Below are positions 10,111-64,000 of a stretch of DNA of 64,000 nt, piece by piece; the stretch's first letter is position 1, and every line of letters begins with the position of its first letter. The stretch comes from Xiphophorus maculatus. Its lineage: Eukaryota > Chordata > Actinopteri > Cyprinodontiformes > Poeciliidae. A program made the position numbers and the translations under genes. The stretch lies in NCBI RefSeq assembly GCF_002775205.1, contig NC_036443.1, positions 10,221,698 to 10,285,697 of the forward strand, written 5' to 3'. Under the pieces are notes generated by a model. That model ran no database searches, was not told where the DNA came from, and was given only the letters and a program-made list of their open reading frames with translations.

Positions 10111-11049
10111 ACGTTATAAAGAATACACCAGACAGTCAACAGTTGAACAGACATTGCATTTTGATGAGTGCCGTCGCCACAGTCACACACATCAAATATG
10201 CTGGTAAACCTTTCATCTGTCATGGTTGAAAAGCAATTAAATACAAATAGAAACATGTAGAGTGGTGTGCAGTAAAAATATTCCACTGCTGCGGTTCCGG
10301 GTTTGTTCCATCCATACATGTGGAGACTGAAGATTTTTCCAGTCTTTGCAAAAAAAAAAAAAAAGCACAAGTTCATTAGCAGTAGATGACAAACATCTCT
10401 GAATTTTTGTTTTCAAGTTTAGGCCTTCAGCTTGACCCAGCTTTGACAGACAAGACAAGGTTTGATATGTGAAGCAGACCTCAGTTAAAGTCATGACACA
10501 ACAATCGAGATTGGAGATTAAACACTAACAGAGCATCTCATAAAGCCTTTCAGAAAAAAGAGATAATTACACCATCGGACAAATATATTTGTGGTAAATC
10601 CATTAAAACTCAAGGGCTTATGAGTTATGTAGCAGCACATCTTTCAGGATATCATGTTATTATTGTCACTTTAGGGGGATTTTCCTTGCAGCAAGGTGGG
10701 AATTTTTAAAACACAAACAGAAAGGCTGTTGTTGTGTTGTTGCTTACACAACAACATTGACAAAACAGTAAAAAGTCTTTGCTGACAGTGGAGATTGTGT
10801 CTCTAATTAAGCAGCTTCAAGTTGTTGTTTTTTTTTCAGAAACTCTGATGTTGGAATCAGACTTTGATATACTGTGACTTTTATAGGTCACCATCAGCTA
10901 ACACTTTCAGCTCTTCTCCTTTACTTACCGGAGTTGACTCTTCTGTTAGTCCTATTTCTCTTCAGTCCTTCACTTTTCAGGGGGAGCGAGTTAAACATTT
11001 GTATCAAAAACTCATTTTGAGCTTAAAGTCTTTCACATGACCAGTATTT
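10111..11049. other. Intergenic, nothing recognisable
   Basis: AT-rich sequence with an A-run near 10350 and no supported gene or complete element. Confidence 0.5.
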
Positions 11050-11440
11050 CAGTGTATCTGAAGAGAGTGAAGTGTCAGAAGAATGCTTCAGTTGTTAGCT
11101 TTCCCGCTCTCAGCACACGTCAACACCCCAGGCACACACACACACACACACCCACACACAGGTTGATCAGCCTGCCGCTGGCCACGTCTCGGTCACACGC
11201 TCCCTTCCTGCCTGTGTGGAACGTGGGAGCTGCTGTGGTCCCAGGCTTCCCACACTTCAGCATTAATGACTCCAAGGCAGGCTGCACAAAGGAAGTGTGC
11301 CCCGTTGAACAAAGACCGAGTGACCAACCCACCCTTTAAACCACACACACACACACACACCAAGGAAGGCAAGGTTGTCAACAGGGCTTCCAGGCACACC
11401 ATCTGGATGGATCGAGTGCTTTTGTCGGTCAATCAAGCAT
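11050..11440. promoter_or_regulatory. GC-rich island with RBPJ site and E-box, flanked by CA repeats
   Basis: A locally GC-rich block between (CA)n tracts near 11136-11160 and 11341-11360. It holds a minus-strand TGTGGGAA (11247-11254), a CATTAAT homeodomain-type core, AACAAAG, and an E-box CATCTG at 11400-11405. The mix resembles a Notch/proneural enhancer for the her genes, but this is inference from motifs. The 100-codon ORF across it looks fortuitous. Confidence 0.3.
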
Positions 11441-11940
11441 GAGAGGCGCTCACCGTGAGAACTGGAGAGGCTGAAATAGAGACGAGAAGTTAAATGAGAA
11501 GATCAAGTGTGTGTGTGAGCTGAGAAGCTTTCTAATTTGCTTCATCAAGATGGTTTTTAGAAATAAATGTAGGAAAAATTGGGCGTTTTTCTGATTTGTA
11601 AATAATTGCTTTGCTAGAGGTCAAATAATCAACTAAACACCAAGAAGTTACTATTTTAAAAACTTAGCATGTCATTCTTTACTAAATAGACACTTGTAAA
11701 ACAAAATACATGAGGAAAAAGTTTGTCCTCCACATTCCCACCAAACATCCTCCCACAATAAAGCATCATGGGAGCCACCAGAGGTTTCTGAAGGGCCCCT
11801 CCCAGCTGTTTCTTCAGATTGGGGCCTTTGTTTATCATCGTTCCAACTAATTTATTCACTTTCCATTGTCACTGCGTTGCTTTTGTGATTGGTCAAACGC
11901 GGTGAGAACCAGCATGGCATTAAATGAGTGGGAAAGTTGG
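11441..11940. other. Intergenic sequence upstream of the small gene candidate
   Basis: No gene seen. Near 11885-11935 there are two imperfect RBPJ-like motifs (GGTGAGAA and AGTGGGAA) and an ATTGG (CCAAT) motif ahead of a TATTTAAA box at 11951. Confidence 0.4.
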
Positions 11941-11950
11941 CGTGAAGAAG

Positions 11951-11958
11951 TATTTAAA
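11951..11958 (+). promoter_or_regulatory. TATA-like box of the small plus-strand gene candidate
   Basis: TATTTAAA on the plus strand, 89 nt upstream of the ATG at 12040, the same TATA-to-ATG distance as in the her4-like gene. An ATTGG motif lies about 60 bp upstream. No transcript evidence is available. Confidence 0.35.
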
Positions 11959-12039
11959 GGAGGAAAACCTTGTTGGTCAAAATCATAACCTTGAAAACCT
12001 CTTGAAGGCCCTGAGCTAACATCTGACCGAGCGACCGTC

Positions 12040-12411
12040 ATGAGGGATCAGCGCACGGCGTAAGTTCATTTCCTGGACGTTTAGCTTGAGTTGATGTTGA
12101 TTTAGAATTAGAAAGTATTTTAGATGGTATTAAAGTGGAGATCTGATTTAAAAATGGGGAGGAATCTATAAGAATCCCAAAGCAATAGCATAGTTTGGAA
12201 ATCTGCTTTCAATACTCCAACCCATTCCTGTGATGAATTTAAAAAATAAAACCCAAATGTTTAAAATGTAATCCCATTTCTTTTCAGCTTGTGTAAGATG
12301 AGCCTTTTGGAAAGGAAGTGCACAAACAAAGCAGCTCAGCTCAGCTCAGCTCTGGAGAGCCAGCTCTGTGCGGGGATGAGCAGTCGGGACGCCTGGGACA
12401 GGCTCCACTAA
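12040..12411 (+). CDS. Candidate small spliced gene, unknown product (47 aa)
   Basis: I do not recognise this product. ATG at 12040 opens 20 nt of coding sequence ending at 12059, before a strong donor (GTAAGT). A strong acceptor (CCCATTTCTTTTCAG) precedes 12288. The two joined exons stay in frame: MRDQRTALCKMSLLERKC, then a Ser/Ala/Leu-rich helix-prone stretch, ending AWDRLH and a stop at 12409-12411. A TATA-like box lies at 11951 and poly(A) signals at 12687-12697. A further ORF in another frame (up to the stop at 12527-12529) could mean a missed exon or a frameshift. It could instead be a non-coding transcript or chance. Confidence 0.3.
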
Positions 12412-12686
12412 AACACTCTTCATTTTCCAGAACGGCTCCACCAGAGCCTGCAGGGAAGTCATGAAGCTGCTCCCTTTTTCTTCTGCTGAGGACGTGATGC
12501 TGCTGTGCTGCCAGTCATGAATGGACAAAACTGATGGATTATGCAAAAAATATTTTAAAAAACGGTGATTTTGTTTGGAGCGTCTTGAAGATGTTTCACT
12601 CAGGGGGAAAAAACTTATTTTTTTTAAAAATATTCTTTTTATTTAGGTTTATTCACCTTATTAGGTTTAAATTGTAAAAAGCATAA

Positions 12687-12697
12687 AATAAAATAAA
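12687..12697 (+). terminator. Overlapping AATAAA hexamers
   Basis: Two overlapping plus-strand AATAAA signals about 275 nt past the stop of the small gene candidate. The region is A-rich, so chance is possible. Confidence 0.25.
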
Positions 12698-12699
12698 AC

Positions 12700-13529
12700 T
12701 GTGACTTTAGCGGTTCACAAATGTGCATTCTTTGCCTTAAGCGTCCTTTAATGTGGACCGCGTCATTAAGATTGTTTGATTTAAGCTGAAAGCCATATTC
12801 TTTTGATTAAAAGGGTCATTTTTATTTTACAGAATGTTTCGAGACGGTGTTTATTGTGTATGAGACACGTTTTTGCCCAAACCCCCCCAAAAAGATGCAA
12901 AATGAGCCATCATGTGCAGTTCTGTCTTTGTGCTCGTTATGGAGCGCTACCTTTAATCTGTTTAAGATTATCTTGAGCAGCTAATTCTGAAGGTAAAGTT
13001 AAGATTCACATTTTTATTTTTCCCAGATGTCATATTTGACCTCATCATGCATGTTGGAGTGTGTCGCCCTCTAGAGGTAGAAATAGAGAAGTGACGTTGG
13101 GATTCTAGTTTGCAAAGTGTCTTGATAACGTTAGCTTTGAAATGGCGCTAAAGTGAATTAAAATGAGTGGAAACGCCCCAGTGTGGTTTTCCCAGCTGTT
13201 GACTACCTACAGAGAAAACTACTTCTCAGTTGTGATTATTTGCAACAACTTGATTGTCAGACGTATGAAAAGACTTTCACTATCTGGACGTTTTTTTTTT
13301 ATGGTGGTACAAATAGGAGTAAATACGTAAGGTGTATTAATTTAAATAAATGTGATCCCATCAACGTTACTGAATGTAATGATGGTTTGTCCACATCCGT
13401 AAATTATTTCAGATTATGTTTAGGAGTTATAAGTAAATGTAGAATACTGCGAAGAACTTCAAATGATCTTTCTACAGCAATAAGCCACCAGGAGCGCAGA
13501 ACAAAACACCCAGAGCCTAAATAAATGTT
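12700..13529. other. Intergenic, nothing recognisable
   Basis: AT-rich sequence. A 113-codon plus-strand ORF at 13183-13524 matches no family I know and has no splice or promoter context that would support it. Confidence 0.5.
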
Positions 13530-14085
13530 CATTACTTCTGGAATGTTTCTACATTTTGTCACAACTGCGAACTTTAATGTGTTTAATTTGCAATTTGAGG
13601 GAGAGAGAGAGAGAAAAAAGTCTGTTCCACGTCACAATTAATTCCTTTACAGGTCTGATAAATGTGTGCAAAACGAACTCAGTCCATCATGAGTCAATGC
13701 AAGATGAATAGTCAGTGGTTCTCAAGTTTGGCCGCACAGATTCTCCCATTCATTAGAGGCTGCACTTTGACTGGGCCGTTATGACCCAAGTTAGTGTTTG
13801 ACAACACATTTTGTATGTGGGCCAAAAAGTTTATTTTGGACTCATCTGACTAGAGCATCTCCTACCTTCTTCCAAATAAAACACTGCTGACCTTAAACAA
13901 TGACTTTCTTCTGGTCGATCTGCCTTAAATTATTTGTTGAGTTCATTACCAACACTTGTCCTATCAGCAGTTCCCCCCACATGAGCAGTGGATCTCTGGA
14001 GATCTCCAGAGGTATGATGTGTCTTCTGACAAAAAGTGAAAAGATTTAAGGTCCATGAATATTTGTGCAGTGCACTATATGCGGT
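13530..14085. repeat. Decayed copy of the dispersed DNA repeat
   Basis: Starts near 'ttgtcacaactgcgaacttt'. It carries 'gactgggccgtta', 'gggccaaaaagtttattttg', 'ctcatctgactagagcatct', 'gagcagtggatctctggaga', and ends around 'gtgcagtgcacta'. The order of blocks matches the copy at 2330-3100. There is no intact ORF. Confidence 0.6.
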
Positions 14086-15345
14086 GACATAGCTCCGGTA
14101 TGAAAGGATTTCTTTCTAAATGTGGAAACAGCAGCCAAAACAGAAGAGGTTACCCTTGAATCAGACTGAAAGTATTACAGCTTTATTAATTATACGCTAA
14201 ATTAAAAAAAAAAGCAGACATTCAGCAACAGTTTAAACATTGTAGCATTGGGAAAAGCAAATCAATGATGAACTGGGGAAAGTGTACACCATGCATTTAG
14301 ATCTGAAGAACAACGACAGAGTTTTCTGTCATCTGAAAGTGAATGAGATGCTGAGATTTACTTCACAGAAATTTTGGTTATCGTCCAGAGAGTGTAGTCG
14401 GTTAATTTGAACATCTAAATTCGAGAGTGGAGCGTGGCCTTAGAAATGAAGGAAGCAAAACCGAACAACAAAATCATAAGAGGAAAGTGTTTAAAGCATG
14501 TAATGCAAGTCTGTTTTATTGTCATTTTAGACATTTCTGGCATCTCATTGCAACAGATGGAATCTTTCATGGACTTACTTCAAAAGGCAGAAAGCATATG
14601 GAAAAAATTAAATCAAAATTTTTATTTATTATTTTTTTAAATCCCGTTTCACTTCTGATGTTGATAAAACAAACCCAAGACATTTTCATTCTCCCGACCG
14701 TCACTCAAATTTCCAGTTAGAATCCACATAAACTTGTAGACTTAACAGCAGAGGGAAAATGACAGGCACTGCAACCGTGAGACTATGAAAGCACTCTGTC
14801 GATTTAAAACCCCCGACCACAAACCAAACTCCAAGCAAAACAAACAAAAACAAAAAACGGAAAAGATAAAATCAAATGCCACTCGTAATATGAGCCGGGT
14901 CAAATCCCAAAAGTATTTCGGTTCTTCTAATGTCGCACCGTACGGGGGAAGGGCTCCAAGGCCAAAAGCTGAATCACCCCAAAACAGAATTCACAAGTTC
15001 TTACTGTCAACCAAAAAGATCCACGTCTGAATGTGAAAATGCTGTTGACTTGCTCAGAAAAAAAATAAAGAAGAAAGAAAAAAAGAGACAGAAAAACTTT
15101 CAGCTTTCTGACAAGGAGAGCGCACACCAGAAAATTCACAAAATTTCTAAAAAGGTCATTTTTAGTCGAGCTTGCTAAAAAAAAAAAAAAACAGGATCAT
15201 GACTTTAAATGAAGACTTCAGCAGTTTCAATCAGTCCGACAGAAAGTAAATTCTGTTTTAGCGCGTCATTCCCCTTTTAACAGCGGCGTCTTGGTGGTAG
15301 AGGTGTTTAATCTGTTTTTGTAGACTACACACAGGTTTTGCTTAT
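14086..15345. other. Region downstream of ubr4
   Basis: AT-rich with A- and T-homopolymers. Several TTTATT hexamers (AATAAA on minus) occur, so a longer ubr4 3' UTR cannot be excluded. Short ORFs here overlap on both strands and are not supported. Confidence 0.5.
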
Positions 15346-15351
15346 TTTATT
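15346..15351 (-). terminator. Candidate poly(A) signal of ubr4
   Basis: Minus-strand AATAAA 171 nt past the ubr4 stop, followed within about 20 nt by TGTGTGTAG, a GT-rich downstream element. It is the first hexamer after the stop. Confidence 0.55.
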
Positions 15352-15521
15352 CTGAGATGTCATATGGGTGTGGGAGTTAAGTAGGAAGCATGGCGTAGAC
15401 CAACTGCATGTGTTCTTTGTGTCTTAGAGTGTAGACCTCTTAGTTTTTTCTTCTTTTTTTTTTCTTCAAGTTGGTAGCTGTATCGATTATATTTGTCGGG
15501 TGTTAGAGGGCTGTGGTTGGT

Positions 15522-62482
<46,961 letters not shown>

Positions 62483-64000
62483 CTGCAAATAAAAGGTGGA
62501 ACAGCATGTAACAAACCACAAGACGGAAATTTGTTTGGAAATTTACAGCATCTTCCCTAATTTGCAGTCATGAATCTACCTCCCTCAAAAAACTGTAAAA
62601 AAAAAAAAAAAATACTGTCTTTGTTTTGATGTTTTCATGAGATGTGATACAGCAAAAAAACAAACAAAACAATATCCATTCCAAACAAAATTCTGAATTA
62701 CAAAGTTACACTAAGGATGCAGAAACCTCCTCGATGGTTTCAGCAGCTCAGGTTGAGGAATAATTTTTCACAAACTTTATGGTTTGAAGTTGGTTACTCC
62801 ATAAAATGGAGAATATAATGCTACTGCTAGAAAACTGATTATCCACTTCGTCCTTCATATTTGAACAAATATATAAACAGTTAACAAATGATCACGAAGG
62901 CCAGGGCTGCACAATGTTAGGAAGACATGCAATAATTTTGATCAATATTGCAATAATTATATAATACAACATTTAATTAAAAAGTGTATTTCTGTTTTGA
63001 GCTCAAGCAGACCCCAGATAATTAGTAGTCTATCCAGCTACTGGAAAAAGAATTAAAGTTAAATATTTTCATCCAATCAAGATTTTACAGGAAAGGTTGC
63101 TTTATTCCGACATTTCCTGTTTTGGCATTGAAGCAACTCAGCTTTAGTTTATTAATGACCTTTTAAAACTAAACTGCTTTAAACAACAAATGTCACAAAA
63201 TGCATAGGTACCATAAATGCTTGTAACTTGATTAACACTTTTACAGTCCATGAAGTTCTTTGCAGTATGTATATTGTGTACAGCAATACTGCAATTACAA
63301 AATATTTCCAATGATTTTGTAGACTGAATGTAGTCCCGTGTTGTCATATTACATATATTACTGAGATGTAAAACTCAGTTCCAAATAATATAGTGTTTGT
63401 AGTTAGGCAGTCCTCTTCAACCCACACAGCCTTTACTAGACAAAATGATTAAACACCTACTTTAACTGTTATGTTGTAGGAAATTGGTTGTTGCTTGTGA
63501 TTCTTTATTGTGTCAAAAAACAATTCTCTGTGCGGAGGATTAGATTTAGCCAAAACCATGTTGCTTGTAGCTCTTTGACCGAGCAACATTAAAGTTTTAT
63601 AAGCTTCTGGGCTACAATTTTTTTATTATTATTTTGATATAACTTTGTGGTAAAATGTAAAAAGTAAAAAAATGTTTAAATCTTTAATTACTTTGACTAT
63701 TAAATAACAGTTAGTCATTAGTGCCACCTCTCTCAATTTCTAAAAAAATAAATTAATTAAAGCCCCTGGAATATTGTTTAAGTACAACATTCCTTTTTAT
63801 GAGCTTGAGGAACTTTAAATTGGTAAACCCTGACTATCTACAAATATGACTGTTCATTTAGGCCTTCTTCGTAATGAGAAAATAATGAGAACGTGCCATT
63901 CAAGTGCAGTGGAAGTGGGTTGATTTTAACTCCGAAAATTGTAACAGTTCAGGTATTTTACACGAGACAACTATGGCTGCAAGAAAATCACGCTTAGACA
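62483..64000. other. Part of ubr4 intron 1
   Basis: AT-rich sequence upstream of the first exon in the window. I looked on the minus strand for the Ala/Gly/Pro-rich first coding exon and found nothing like it. The ubr4 promoter therefore lies outside the window. Confidence 0.75.

Noticed and set aside
12346..12546. Minus-strand 66-codon ORF with an FWKM motif reminiscent of WRPW
   Set aside because: There is no bHLH or Orange sequence upstream and the tetrapeptide does not match; the plus-strand splice signals explain the region better.

Overview
The window is vertebrate nuclear DNA, most likely from a teleost fish. Three things point there: Hes5-class genes of the fish her4 and her12/her15 types, many short introns, and decayed repeat families of the kind common in spiny-rayed fishes (a tRNA-headed SINE, foldback MITEs, hAT elements). 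The species cannot be named from the sequence. All firmly supported protein genes lie on the minus strand.

Positions 1-7,900 carry two small Notch-pathway repressor genes about 5 kb apart. One is her12/her15-like (CDS 830-1399) and one is her4-like (CDS 6297-7234). Each has two coding exons, encodes 159 residues, and has an N-terminal basic helix-loop-helix, an Orange region and a C-terminal WRPW. Each promoter has an RBPJ/Su(H) site 46-47 bp upstream of a TATA box. The same site-plus-TATA arrangement recurs on the plus strand near 3764-3824 with no recognisable gene behind it.

Positions 7,900-15,500 are mostly intergenic: a foldback MITE, a LINE-like tail, copies of a degenerate dispersed repeat, a GC-rich island with an RBPJ site, and a weakly supported small spliced gene candidate on the plus strand (12040-12411).

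Positions 15,522-62,482 are ubr4, the giant N-recognin E3 ubiquitin ligase, read from high to low coordinates. I placed 103 coding exons by homology and splice sites. Their lengths sum to 15,346 nt. After the first base, which completes a codon begun upstream, they give one open frame of 5,114 residues plus a stop. Only the first coding exon (roughly 58 residues in the human protein) is missing, beyond position 64,000. The UBR box lies in 43769-45448, a propeller-like region in 37996-41477, a Cys-rich zinc region in 27550-28010, and the C-terminal hemiRING/UZI ligase module in 15522-19013. Four of the 102 introns use GC donors.

The her genes and ubr4 are not expected to act in one pathway. 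The her genes would repress proneural targets downstream of Notch. UBR4 works in N-degron recognition and stress-linked protein quality control. The most noteworthy non-coding features are a 1.49-kb non-autonomous hAT element with intact 8-bp target duplications in a ubr4 intron, an in-frame 33-nt candidate microexon, a perfect 23-bp intronic hairpin, and the orphan RBPJ/TATA module between the her genes.
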